This document shows positions 36,529 to 45,030 of a stretch of 62,497 bases of DNA, in pieces. Origin of the DNA: Petrimonas sp. (GTDB lineage: Bacteria > Bacteroidota > Bacteroidia > Bacteroidales > Dysgonomonadaceae). Made by a program: the position numbers and the translations under genes. Below the pieces are notes generated by a model. The model did not search any database. It was not told where the DNA came from and saw only the letters and a program-made list of their open reading frames with translations. The DNA is taken from contig DUNG01000012.1 in assembly GCA_012839475.1 (NCBI GenBank), forward strand, positions 1-62,497. Direction: 5' to 3'. Within the stretch, counting starts at the first letter, position 1, and each line of letters opens with the position of its first letter.

Positions 36529-38691
36529 ATGAATAACAACTGTTTGAGAATTTTGTTTCACACCTTTTTAGTCGGTTTCGTTGGCCTCGTTTTCAACGGG
36601 TGCCAGCAAAACCTGTCAGTGGGTTACGTGATCCCCACCGACCTGACCAACGAGCTCCGTGCTCCGGCTTACCCGCTGATAACGGTGGATCCCTACTTTA
36701 ACGCGTGGTCCTGTACGAATCTTCTCTACGAAGATCAAACGCGGCACTGGACGGAAAAGGCGTTCCCCCTACTTGGTGTGTTGCGGGTTGATGGGGAGGT
36801 CTACCGCTTTATGGGAAAGGAGAATTTGCCGCTTAAGCCAATTCTCCCGACCACCAAGGAGGAAAAACGGGAAGAGGATAAATCTTCGTTCGATCAGACG
36901 GCGATACAGACATCGGTGAGCGTGTTGCCTACCCAGACCATCTATACCTTTGACTGTGGACCGGTGAAGCTGGAGCTGATCTTTACCTCACCCTTGCTCC
37001 TTGATGACCTGGATCTGGTATCCCGCCCCGTGAGTTACATTACCTATCAAGTCTATTCTGAAACGGGCGACAGTCACGATGTACAGGTCTATTTTGAAGC
37101 TACGCCCCATTGGGCGGTACATAGCGAAGATCAGCCCGTGGATTTCGAGCGGATAGAGACAAATGGTCTCGTCCTCCTGAAAACCGGTACTGTAGAGCAG
37201 CCTATCCTTGAAAAGAGGGGCGATGACGTACGCATCGACTGGGGCTATTTCTACATGGCGGGCAGTGAGGGTAAGGGGGTGGCTTTGAACTTTGGAGATT
37301 ACTGGAACCGCAAGGAGGAGTTCCTGGATGACGGCAAGATTGACACTTCGCCCGAGGAAGAGCTTTCGGGAAACATGATCGAGGAGATGACGGTACTGGC
37401 ATACAGCCACCACCTGGGTAAGGTGACCTCAGATAAGCGTGTTGGCTACCTGATGTTGGGATACGATGATATCTACTCGGTGCAGTTTTTCGAGAAAAAC
37501 CTGAAGGCCTTTTGGACGAAAGAGGGTACGGAGGATATTTTCCAGGCCTTCAAGAGCGCGGTGGAGGAGTATGAGCCGATCATGGTGCGTTGTGATGCTT
37601 TTAACCGTTCGTTGATGGCGGATGCCGAAGCCGTGGGCGGTAAAAAATACGCGGAGCTCTGCGCGCTGGCATATCGCCAAGCCGTCTCGGCACATAAACT
37701 GTTGCTGGATGAAAACGGTATGCTGCTGTTCCTCTCGAAAGAGAACAACAGCAACGGTTCTATAGGCACAGTAGACGTGACATACCCGTCATCGCCGTTG
37801 TTCCTTATTTATAACCCTGAACTGGTGAAAGGATTACTCAACCATATTTTCTATTACAGTGAAAGTGGGAGGTGGACCAAACCCTTCGCCGCGCACGACG
37901 TGGGGACATACCCCATTGCGAACGGCCAAACCTACGGTGGTGATATGCCGGTGGAGGAGTCGGGGAACATGCTGATTCTAACGGCAGCCATCGCGACGGT
38001 AGAGGGAAAAGCCGATTACGCGGCTGACCACTGGGAGCTGTTGACCACCTGGGTCGACTACCTGGTTGAAAATGGGTTCGATCCCGCCAATCAGCTCTGT
38101 ACGGACGACTTCGCGGGACACTTCGCGCACAACACGAACCTGTCGATTAAAGCGATCATGGGTATCGCTTCCTATAGTAAGCTGGCAGCCATGTTGGGAC
38201 ACGATGAAGTTGCCGAGAAATACCTCGCTATCGCCAAAGAGATGGCGGTTAACTGGGAGAAAAAGGCGAATGACGGTGACCACTACCGGCTCACGTTCGA
38301 CCGCCGGGGTACCTGGAGTCAGAAGTATAACCTGGTATGGGATAAATTGCTGGGATTTAATATTTTTGATCCAAGTATCGCGGTAAAGGAGATGGCCTAC
38401 TACAGAACCCTGCAGAACGAGTACGGCTTGCCGCTCGATAACCGGGCTACCTATACCAAGTCCGACTGGATCATGTGGACGGCTACCCTTACTGGTAACG
38501 AGGACGATTTTAACGCGTTGGTGGACCGTGTCTATACATACGCCAACGAGACCCCTTCGCGCGTACCCCTCAGCGACTGGCATGACACCCGTTCCGGGGC
38601 ACGGGTGGGCTTTAAAGCCCGTTCGGTTGTGGGAGGTTACTACTTGAAAATGCTGGAACAAAAACTGAACGATTTGTTTCCCGATCAGTAG
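36529..38691 (+). CDS. Glutaminase A-like lipoprotein (DUF4964/DUF5127/DUF4965/DUF1793)
   Basis: A 720-residue lipoprotein started at MNNNCLRILF (36529) with lipobox-like FNGC. It has the architecture called glutaminase A in fungi: an N-terminal region opening with RAPAYPLITVDPYFNAWS, a beta-rich domain, then an alpha/alpha barrel with HDVGTYPIANGQ and a Trp/Asn-rich end including YNLVWDKLLGFN. In Bacteroidales such proteins usually occur in polysaccharide clusters, so a role on a glycan or glycopeptide is at least as likely as glutamine hydrolysis. Gap to the GH43 gene is 50 bases. Confidence 0.78.
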   Translation: MNNNCLRILFHTFLVGFVGLVFNGCQQNLSVGYVIPTDLTNELRAPAYPLITVDPYFNAWSCTNLLYEDQTRHWTEKAFPLLGVLRVDGEVYRFMGKENLPLKPILPTTKEEKREEDKSSFDQTAIQTSVSVLPTQTIYTFDCGPVKLELIFTSPLLLDDLDLVSRPVSYITYQVYSETGDSHDVQVYFEATPHWAVHSEDQPVDFERIETNGLVLLKTGTVEQPILEKRGDDVRIDWGYFYMAGSEGKGVALNFGDYWNRKEEFLDDGKIDTSPEEELSGNMIEEMTVLAYSHHLGKVTSDKRVGYLMLGYDDIYSVQFFEKNLKAFWTKEGTEDIFQAFKSAVEEYEPIMVRCDAFNRSLMADAEAVGGKKYAELCALAYRQAVSAHKLLLDENGMLLFLSKENNSNGSIGTVDVTYPSSPLFLIYNPELVKGLLNHIFYYSESGRWTKPFAAHDVGTYPIANGQTYGGDMPVEESGNMLILTAAIATVEGKADYAADHWELLTTWVDYLVENGFDPANQLCTDDFAGHFAHNTNLSIKAIMGIASYSKLAAMLGHDEVAEKYLAIAKEMAVNWEKKANDGDHYRLTFDRRGTWSQKYNLVWDKLLGFNIFDPSIAVKEMAYYRTLQNEYGLPLDNRATYTKSDWIMWTATLTGNEDDFNALVDRVYTYANETPSRVPLSDWHDTRSGARVGFKARSVVGGYYLKMLEQKLNDLFPDQ

Positions 38692-38739
38692 TTGTTCATG
38701 TTGAATATAGATGAATTATAAACACTAAATAAAAATCGT

Positions 38740-40551
38740 ATGAGGAAAAATGCAATCCTATTTGTATTGTTGATGGCCTGCGTCTCGTTGCAGGCACAAT
38801 GGCAGCCCGCGGGAGATAAACTTAAAACTAAGTGGGCTTCGCAGATTGATGTGAATAACGTGTGGGTTGAGTACCCGAGACCCATCATGGAGAGAGGCGA
38901 TTGGCTTAACCTGAACGGACTATGGAAGTACGCTATACAACCGGTGGATAAACAGAAGCCAGCCTCTTTTGAAGGGGACATTCTGGTCCCGTTCGCCATT
39001 GAATCGAGCCTCTCGGGGGTGCAGAAACGAGTGGGTAAGGAGAATGAGTTGTGGTATCAGCGGGAATTCACGATACCTTCCAAGTGGAAAAACAGCAAGG
39101 TATTGCTCCATTTTGGTGCGGTAGACTGGAAGGCCGATGTTTGGGTGAATGATGTGAAGGTGGGTCAACATATTGGGGGGTATACTCCCTTCTCCTTCGA
39201 TATCACCCCTGCCCTTGCGAGCGGAAGCAACACGCTGGTCGTAAAGGTATGGGACCCCACGGACGAAGGGTATCAGCCAAGGGGCAAGCAGGTGAACAAC
39301 CCGCACGGTATCTGGTACACGCCGGTAACCGGTATCTGGCAGACGGTCTGGTTAGAGCCGGTCCCCGAAACCTACATCGAGAACCTGAGGATTACCCCCG
39401 ATATCGATAAGAATATCCTAGTGGTGGAAGCCATAACCAACCAGTGCACGCCCACCAGTCGGGTAGAGGTGAAGGTAAAAGAGGGGTCAAGCGTGGTGGC
39501 TACTGGTCACTCTATCAACAACCTACCAGTGGAAGTTCCCATGCCCGACAACGCGAAGCTTTGGTCGCCCGACTCCCCGCATCTCTACGACCTGGAGGTC
39601 ATCCTTTGGAACGGCAACAAACAACTGGATAAGGTAGATAGCTATGCCGCGATGAGGAAGTTTTCCACGAAGCGTGACGATAAAGGGATTGTACGTTTGC
39701 AGCTGAACAATAAAGACCTGTTTCATTTTGGACCGCTTGACCAGGGATGGTGGCCCGATGGGCTCTATACCGCTCCTTGCGATGAGGCGTTGGAGTACGA
39801 TATTATTAAGACTAAAGAGCTCGGCTTTAACATGATTCGAAAGCACGTGAAGGTAGAACCGGCTCGTTGGTATGCTCATTGTGACCGCCATGGGATGATC
39901 GTGTGGCAAGATATGCCTAGCGGCGATAGGAGCCCCGAGTGGCAGATGAGACAATACTTTGATGGGGTGGAAAGGCTGCGCTCTCCAGAATCGGAAGCCA
40001 ATTTCCGCCGGGAGTGGAAAGAGGTAATCGATTATCTCTACTCTTACCCATCGGTGGGTGTCTGGGTGCCCTTTAACGAGGCTTGGGGACAATTTAAAAC
40101 CGAGGAAATCGCCATGTGGACCAAGCAGTACGATCCTTCACGCCTGGTTAATCCCGCCAGTGGTGGGAACCATTATCCAGTAGGGGATATACTCGACCTG
40201 CATCAATATCCAGCACCGCAACTCTACCTCTATGACGGGCAACGTGCCACGGTACTTGGTGAGTACGGTGGGATTGGTTGGGCCAATAGAGAGCACCTCT
40301 GGGAGCCAGATAGGAACTGGGGTTACGTGCAATTTAACAGCGCGAAAGAGGTAACAGACGAGTACGTGAAGTACGCGGAGCAACTGAAACAACTGATCAA
40401 ACAAGGATTCTCGGCGGCAGTCTACACGCAGACCACCGATGTGGAGATAGAGGTGAACGGATTGATCACGTACGATAGGGAACTGGTGAAAGTGGACGAA
40501 CAACGTGTCCGCAAAGTGAACCAGGAGATATGCAATATCCTGAACGACTAA
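38740..40551 (+). CDS. Secreted GH2 glycosidase, short form
   Basis: A 603-residue GH2 enzyme with signal peptide MRKNAILFVLLMACVSLQAQ. It has the sugar-binding jelly roll, an Ig-like domain and a TIM barrel, but none of the C-terminal LacZ domains. The acid/base is E447 in PFNEAWG and the nucleophile is probably E508 in GEYGG. Substrate could be beta-galactoside, beta-glucuronide or another beta-sugar. It lies in the middle of the glycan cluster, 48 bases after the glutaminase-like gene and 15 before a GH43 gene. Confidence 0.9.
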   Translation: MRKNAILFVLLMACVSLQAQWQPAGDKLKTKWASQIDVNNVWVEYPRPIMERGDWLNLNGLWKYAIQPVDKQKPASFEGDILVPFAIESSLSGVQKRVGKENELWYQREFTIPSKWKNSKVLLHFGAVDWKADVWVNDVKVGQHIGGYTPFSFDITPALASGSNTLVVKVWDPTDEGYQPRGKQVNNPHGIWYTPVTGIWQTVWLEPVPETYIENLRITPDIDKNILVVEAITNQCTPTSRVEVKVKEGSSVVATGHSINNLPVEVPMPDNAKLWSPDSPHLYDLEVILWNGNKQLDKVDSYAAMRKFSTKRDDKGIVRLQLNNKDLFHFGPLDQGWWPDGLYTAPCDEALEYDIIKTKELGFNMIRKHVKVEPARWYAHCDRHGMIVWQDMPSGDRSPEWQMRQYFDGVERLRSPESEANFRREWKEVIDYLYSYPSVGVWVPFNEAWGQFKTEEIAMWTKQYDPSRLVNPASGGNHYPVGDILDLHQYPAPQLYLYDGQRATVLGEYGGIGWANREHLWEPDRNWGYVQFNSAKEVTDEYVKYAEQLKQLIKQGFSAAVYTQTTDVEIEVNGLITYDRELVKVDEQRVRKVNQEICNILND

Positions 40552-40566
40552 ATATAGCATTGATTT

Positions 40567-41589
40567 TTGAGCGTGCATCATTCGTTTAAATGCCTGTTGG
40601 GGTGTCTATCGCTCATTCTCTTATTGATCGGTTGCAGAACCAAAGAGGTGACAACAGAGCCACCTGCTACTGACCTGGATGCCTATCAAAACCCGGTTGT
40701 GAATAAAAGCCTTCCCGATCCCACGATCGTGAAAGCGGAAGATGGGTCCTTTTACCTTTACGCGACCGAGGATATCCGCAATGTACCCATTCACCGCTCC
40801 AGTGACTTGGTAAACTGGGAGTACGTGGGAACGGTTTTTACCGAAGCGACACGACCCACCTTTGAACCCAATGGGGGCATATGGGCACCCGATATTAGCC
40901 GGGTCAACGACAAGTATGTTCTCCACTACTCCATGTCGGTATGGGGAGGCGAATGGACCTGTGGGATAGGAGTGGCAACGGCCGATCATCCGGGGGGGCC
41001 TTTCACCGATCACGGGAAGTTGTTTCGTAGCAACGAGATCAATGTGCAGAACTCGATAGACCCGTTTTTCATCGAGGAAGATGGGGCGAAATACCTCTTC
41101 TGGGGCAGCTTTCGTGGCATTTACGCCATCGAGCTGACGGATGATGCACTGGCGATTAAGCCGGGCGCTGAAAAGAGACGTGTGGCTGGTACAGCTTACG
41201 AGGGGGTCTACATTCATAAACGAAACGGGTTTTACTACCTGTTTGCTTCAATTGGCTCCTGTTGCGAGGGGTTGAATAGCACCTATACCACGGTGGTAGG
41301 TCGCTCCAAAAGTCTTTTCGGCCCCTACCTTGATAAGAGTGGAGGCTCCATGATGGAGAACCACCACGAAACGGTGATTCAAAAGAACCAGAAGTTCGTC
41401 GGCACGGGACATAATTCGGAAATCGTGAAGGACCATGCGGGTCAGAATTGGATTTTCTATCATGCCGTATCAGTGGACAACCCACAAGGAAGGTTCCTGA
41501 TGATGGATCAAGTGAAATGGAAGGACGATTGGCCGTACGTGGAGGGGGGAACCCCTTCACTGGAGGCCAAGAAGCCAATATTTGACTAA
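40567..41589 (+). CDS. GH43 glycosidase lipoprotein, arabinanase-like
   Basis: A protein of about 340 residues. No ATG is available at the right place; it starts with TTG (40567) or GTG (40573), both just before a signal ending in the lipobox LLIGC. It is a single five-bladed propeller with Asp in LPDPTIV, Asp in SIDPFFI and Glu in AYEGVYI, the GH43 triad. FEPNGGIWAPDISRVNDKYVL-type wording and the SSCCEG-like loop resemble arabinanases and arabinofuranosidases. It is the last gene before a 278-base gap. Confidence 0.85.
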   Translation: MSVHHSFKCLLGCLSLILLLIGCRTKEVTTEPPATDLDAYQNPVVNKSLPDPTIVKAEDGSFYLYATEDIRNVPIHRSSDLVNWEYVGTVFTEATRPTFEPNGGIWAPDISRVNDKYVLHYSMSVWGGEWTCGIGVATADHPGGPFTDHGKLFRSNEINVQNSIDPFFIEEDGAKYLFWGSFRGIYAIELTDDALAIKPGAEKRRVAGTAYEGVYIHKRNGFYYLFASIGSCCEGLNSTYTTVVGRSKSLFGPYLDKSGGSMMENHHETVIQKNQKFVGTGHNSEIVKDHAGQNWIFYHAVSVDNPQGRFLMMDQVKWKDDWPYVEGGTPSLEAKKPIFD

Positions 41590-41711
41590 CTTGATTTTCG
41601 CGTGTAAGTCAAGCGTGTCTTGATCTTTCGTTTTTCACGGTTACTGATTTTTCCCTGAATAGGCCGAAAGAAGTTTTTCGTAAAAACAACCGTGAATTGA
41701 TAAATATGGCG

Positions 41712-41719
41712 TAAATTTG
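41712..41719 (+). promoter_or_regulatory. -7 promoter box upstream of galM
   Basis: TAAATTTG exactly fits TAnnTTTG, about 150 bases before the aldose epimerase start. A TTG lies only 12 bases upstream, too close for a -33 element, so the promoter is tentative. Confidence 0.35.
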
Positions 41720-41867
41720 TACCATTCATAAAATTTGGAAGGTATAAAATAAATTGACTATAACTATATTTACGCGGGTAATGTCTGCGTAGTGGGTTTG
41801 AAAGTAAAAACAGACTTAAACGTGTGGTGAGCCGCGTAATTGAAAACAATCAAAAAAAGAAAACAAT

Positions 41868-43019
41868 ATGATGAAAATTAAACAATTAATCGGGCTTGTG
41901 GTGATTATTACCATGGCCGCGTGTACGGGCAAGCAGGGAGCATCAGAGGGGGCGACTACACTCTCTGGATTGGAAAGGAGCCATTTTCAATCGGTAGTAA
42001 AAGGTGAGTCCACTGACCTCTACGTGCTGAAGAACGCGAACGGAGTGGAAGTGACCTTGACGAACTACGGGGCACGGATCGTCTCTGTGATGGTACCTGA
42101 TAGGGAGGGTAATTGGCATGACGTGGTATTGGGATTCGATAATATCGATGACTTCGTGAATAACGACAACAATTTTGGAGCCACCATCGGTCGTTACGGT
42201 AATCGAATCGCAAACGGGATAATTACCGTTGATGGGGTGGAGTATCAACTGCCGCAAAACAATTTCGGTCACACGTTGCACGGTGGCCCAGAGGGATATC
42301 ATATGCAAGTATTTAAAGCTGAGCAACTAAGTGATCAGTCGATAGCCTTTACCTACGTGTCGGCAGACGGTGAAGAGGGTTTCCCCGGCACATTGAACAT
42401 GAAGGTGACCATGACGCTTACGGATGATAACGCGATCGACCTGCAGTACGAGGCGGAAACGGATAAAGAGACGGTAGTTAACTTGACCAACCACTCCTAT
42501 TTCAACCTGTCGGGTGATGCCAATAACACCATCCTCGATCACCTGTTGATGATCAACGCGGATCAGTTTACCCCGGTAGATAACACCTTTATGACTACAG
42601 GCGAGATCCTGTCGGTAGAAGGTACACCTATGGATTTCAGAACACCCACTGCCGTGGGAGAACGTATCGATCAGTACGATTTCGACCAATTGAAGAATGG
42701 TGACGGGTATGACCACAACTGGGTGTTGAACACCGGTGGAGATATTTCGCAAGTGGCTGCCACACTGTACTCGCCGACTACCGGTATACAACTCGAGGTG
42801 TACACGAGCGAGCCTGGGGTACAGGTGTATTCCGGGAACTTCTTGGATGGAACTTTGACAGGCAAGGGGGGAACGATATACAAAAAGCGTACGGCAATCT
42901 GCCTGGAGACGCAGAAATACCCCGACTCGCCGAACAAGGCCGACTGGCCCTCTCCTTACCTCAAGCCGGGTGAGAAGTACACCAGCCGCTGTATCTATAA
43001 GTTCACGGTGCAGAATTGA
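41868..43019 (+). CDS. galM: Secreted aldose 1-epimerase (galactose mutarotase)
   Basis: A 383-residue enzyme with a lipoprotein signal (TMAAC). It interconverts alpha and beta anomers of galactose or related sugars. Catalytic positions are the His in FGHTLHGG, the His in LTNHSYFNLSG and the Glu in CLETQKYPDSPN. The export signal suggests it acts outside the cytoplasm on sugars freed by the nearby GH2 and GH43 enzymes. A Met codon one place later is an equally good start. Confidence 0.93.
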   Translation: MMKIKQLIGLVVIITMAACTGKQGASEGATTLSGLERSHFQSVVKGESTDLYVLKNANGVEVTLTNYGARIVSVMVPDREGNWHDVVLGFDNIDDFVNNDNNFGATIGRYGNRIANGIITVDGVEYQLPQNNFGHTLHGGPEGYHMQVFKAEQLSDQSIAFTYVSADGEEGFPGTLNMKVTMTLTDDNAIDLQYEAETDKETVVNLTNHSYFNLSGDANNTILDHLLMINADQFTPVDNTFMTTGEILSVEGTPMDFRTPTAVGERIDQYDFDQLKNGDGYDHNWVLNTGGDISQVAATLYSPTTGIQLEVYTSEPGVQVYSGNFLDGTLTGKGGTIYKKRTAICLETQKYPDSPNKADWPSPYLKPGEKYTSRCIYKFTVQN

Positions 43020-43079
43020 TGGGATAGCCTTACCTATCTCCAACGTGTATGGTGAATCGGCCAGTACGGAATAACAAAG

Positions 43080-43139
43080 AAAAAACAGAGCCTTTATGAA
43101 TAGACGAAACTTCATTCTATCGTTAGGCTCTGTTTTTTT
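43080..43139 (+). terminator. Terminator-like hairpin enclosing the start codon of the DUF4434 gene
   Basis: AAAAACAGAGCCT (43081-43093) pairs perfectly with AGGCTCTGTTTTT (43125-43137), 13 bp and extendable by one A-T pair, with seven T in a row at 43133-43139. The 31-base loop contains the ATG at 43096. It has the form of an intrinsic terminator for galM transcripts, but its right arm and T run are codons of the next gene. Confidence 0.75.
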
Positions 43140-44142
43140 CGCGGAGAGTTTTGCGCGGGAGATTCAAGCGGCGATAAGAAACAGTCCGGGGGTAAAACCG
43201 ATAGAGGGTTCATGGTTCGAATTCCAACACCATAACCCTGCCGAAGGCAAGTATTGGGATGAAACCTTGAAGGGTTTTTCGGCCGAACAGTGGGATGCAA
43301 AAGTAAAGGAGATAGCCGATGCCGGGATTAACTATCTTGTATTGCTGAGTGTAGCCATTGATGATAAAGCTTTCTATCCCTCTTCGTTGATGCCCTCAAA
43401 CGAGATGGGGTGTGAAGACCCACTGGAGGCGGTGTTAAGTGCCGCGGACAGGTACGACGTGAAGTTTTTTGTTAGCAACGGTTATCTGGGGAATTGGAGG
43501 AACAGTTACGATGTGATGACAAACCCTTCGGCCGATAAACTGCGGTCGACTGTCATGAATGAGGTTGCGGAGAAGTACGCCCATCACGAAAGTTTCTACG
43601 GTTGGTACTTCCCGAATGAAACCGGGATATCGGGTCACTTTCAAGATTACTATATCGATTACGTGAATAGAGGCTCCCGCGAGGCGGCAAAAGTGACGCC
43701 CGGTGCGAAAGTATTGATTGCCCCCTACGGTACGAGAAACGTGCAGGCAGATGATACATACCTGTCTCAACTGGAGCGACTCGAGGTGGACTTCATCGCG
43801 TATCAAGATGAGGTTGGCGTAGAGAAGAGCAGTGTGGAAGAGAGCGCGCTATTTTTCGAACGCCTTCACAAGCTGCACCAAAAGGTGGCTAAATCTAGGT
43901 TGTGGGCCGACGTGGAGGTGTTTCGCTTCGAAGGTCAAGTGTACCGAAGCGCGTTGCTGCCCGCACCCGCCGAACGGGTAGTGCAACAGTTGCAAGCGGT
44001 CTCGCCCTACGTGGAGAAAATCTTTGTTTACCAGTACCCGGGGTTAATGAATGCACCGGGCAGTAAGGCCTTCGCGGGACATCCCGAATCTGAAATCCTT
44101 TACACGAAATTGTTGGACAGCGGTTTTATCAATCATAGGTAA
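43096..44142 (+). CDS. DUF4434 protein, putative secreted TIM-barrel hydrolase
   Basis: A 348-residue protein starting MNRRNFILSLGSVFF, a signal with twin arginines resembling a Tat type, though the motif is not complete. The rest fits DUF4434: IEGSWFEFQHHN, then alternating helices and strands with GWYFPNETG (about residue 175), VLIAPYGTR and VDFIAYQDEVG, as in (beta/alpha)8 glycosidases. The Glu of PNETG and of YQDEVG are candidate catalytic residues. Substrate unknown. Its start codon lies inside a terminator-like hairpin, suggesting coupled expression with galM. Confidence 0.78.
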   Translation: MNRRNFILSLGSVFFAESFAREIQAAIRNSPGVKPIEGSWFEFQHHNPAEGKYWDETLKGFSAEQWDAKVKEIADAGINYLVLLSVAIDDKAFYPSSLMPSNEMGCEDPLEAVLSAADRYDVKFFVSNGYLGNWRNSYDVMTNPSADKLRSTVMNEVAEKYAHHESFYGWYFPNETGISGHFQDYYIDYVNRGSREAAKVTPGAKVLIAPYGTRNVQADDTYLSQLERLEVDFIAYQDEVGVEKSSVEESALFFERLHKLHQKVAKSRLWADVEVFRFEGQVYRSALLPAPAERVVQQLQAVSPYVEKIFVYQYPGLMNAPGSKAFAGHPESEILYTKLLDSGFINHR

Positions 44143-44230
44143 GTCTCCAAACGGTAAACTTTTTTTCGCTACGTTTTTTGGACTTGATTAATAATAGGAA
44201 AGAGATAAAAACCGTTTTAGAGGGAAGATT

Positions 44231-44285
44231 ATTTCGGGCTGCGCGGCTCCTTGTCAATGGGGGAGGGAAACGCGTAGCCCGAAAT
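44231..44285. repeat. Long hairpin spanning the 3' end of nth
   Basis: ATTTCGGGCTGCGCG (44231-44245) pairs with CGCGTAGCCCGAAAT (44271-44285) over 15 positions with one wobble, around a 25-base loop that contains the nth stop codon. There is no T run on either side. It lies between the convergent DUF4434 and nth genes and could act in transcript end formation or stability. Confidence 0.65.
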
Positions 44286-44916
44286 GTTTCTCGTGATGCT
44301 TACAGTAGGGAACGAGTCCACAGCTCTCACACTTGGGCTTGCGTGCCATGCAGGTGTACCTGCCGTGCAGGATAAGCCAGTGGTGTGCCTTGGAAAGCAG
44401 CTCTGATGGAATATGCTTTACCAGCTCTTTCTCGGTTTCAAGGGGTGTCTTGGAGTTGTTGGTAAGCCCAAGTCGGTTCGCTACCCGGAAGACATGCGTG
44501 TCTACCGGCATGGCGGGGAGGTTGAACGCGACCGACAGGATCACGTTGGCCGTCTTGCGTCCCACCCCCGGGATAGTGAGTAGCGAGTCGATATCGGCGG
44601 GCACCTCGCCGTTGAACTCGTTGACCAGCTTTTGCGCCATGCCGACCAGGTGTTTCGCCTTGTTGTTGGGGTAGGAGCAGGACTTGATGTACTCGTAAAC
44701 CACTTCGGGGGTGGAGGCAGCCATCACCTCCGGTTCGGGGAACGCCTCGAACAGGGCGGGGGTAATCAGGTTCACTCGCTTGTCGGTGCACTGCGCGGAG
44801 AGGATTACCGCCACCAGTAGCTGGTAGTTGTTCATGTAATTAAGTTCCGTCTCCGCCGATTCGGCGTTGGCCTGGAACCACTCAATCACCTTCGCGTAAC
44901 GCTCCTTTTTAGTCAT
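44254..44916 (-). CDS. nth: Endonuclease III
   Basis: A 220-residue DNA glycosylase/AP lyase that removes oxidised pyrimidines. The helix-hairpin-helix is LLTIPGVGRKTAN with catalytic K121, the catalytic Asp is D139 in PVDTHVF, and the 4Fe-4S cluster motif is C-x6-C-x2-C-x5-C near the end (CMARKPKCESCGLVPYC). Positions match the family closely. It is a single gene with its own leader. Confidence 0.97.
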   Translation of the reverse strand: MTKKERYAKVIEWFQANAESAETELNYMNNYQLLVAVILSAQCTDKRVNLITPALFEAFPEPEVMAASTPEVVYEYIKSCSYPNNKAKHLVGMAQKLVNEFNGEVPADIDSLLTIPGVGRKTANVILSVAFNLPAMPVDTHVFRVANRLGLTNNSKTPLETEKELVKHIPSELLSKAHHWLILHGRYTCMARKPKCESCGLVPYCKHHEKHFGLRVSLPH

Positions 44917-45030
44917 ATTTCTTTGTCCTACAGTGTCTTATCCTGCAGTGCTCTATGCTGCGGTATCGCTTTCCTCACCGCCTTTTCAACATTTTTGAAG
45001 ACTAGAAAAACCGATTGCCTTTAGTTCTCT

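Noticed and set aside
44936-44967. Imperfect 15-base tandem repeat upstream of nth
   Set aside because: Only about 11 of 15 positions agree between two copies; likely chance.
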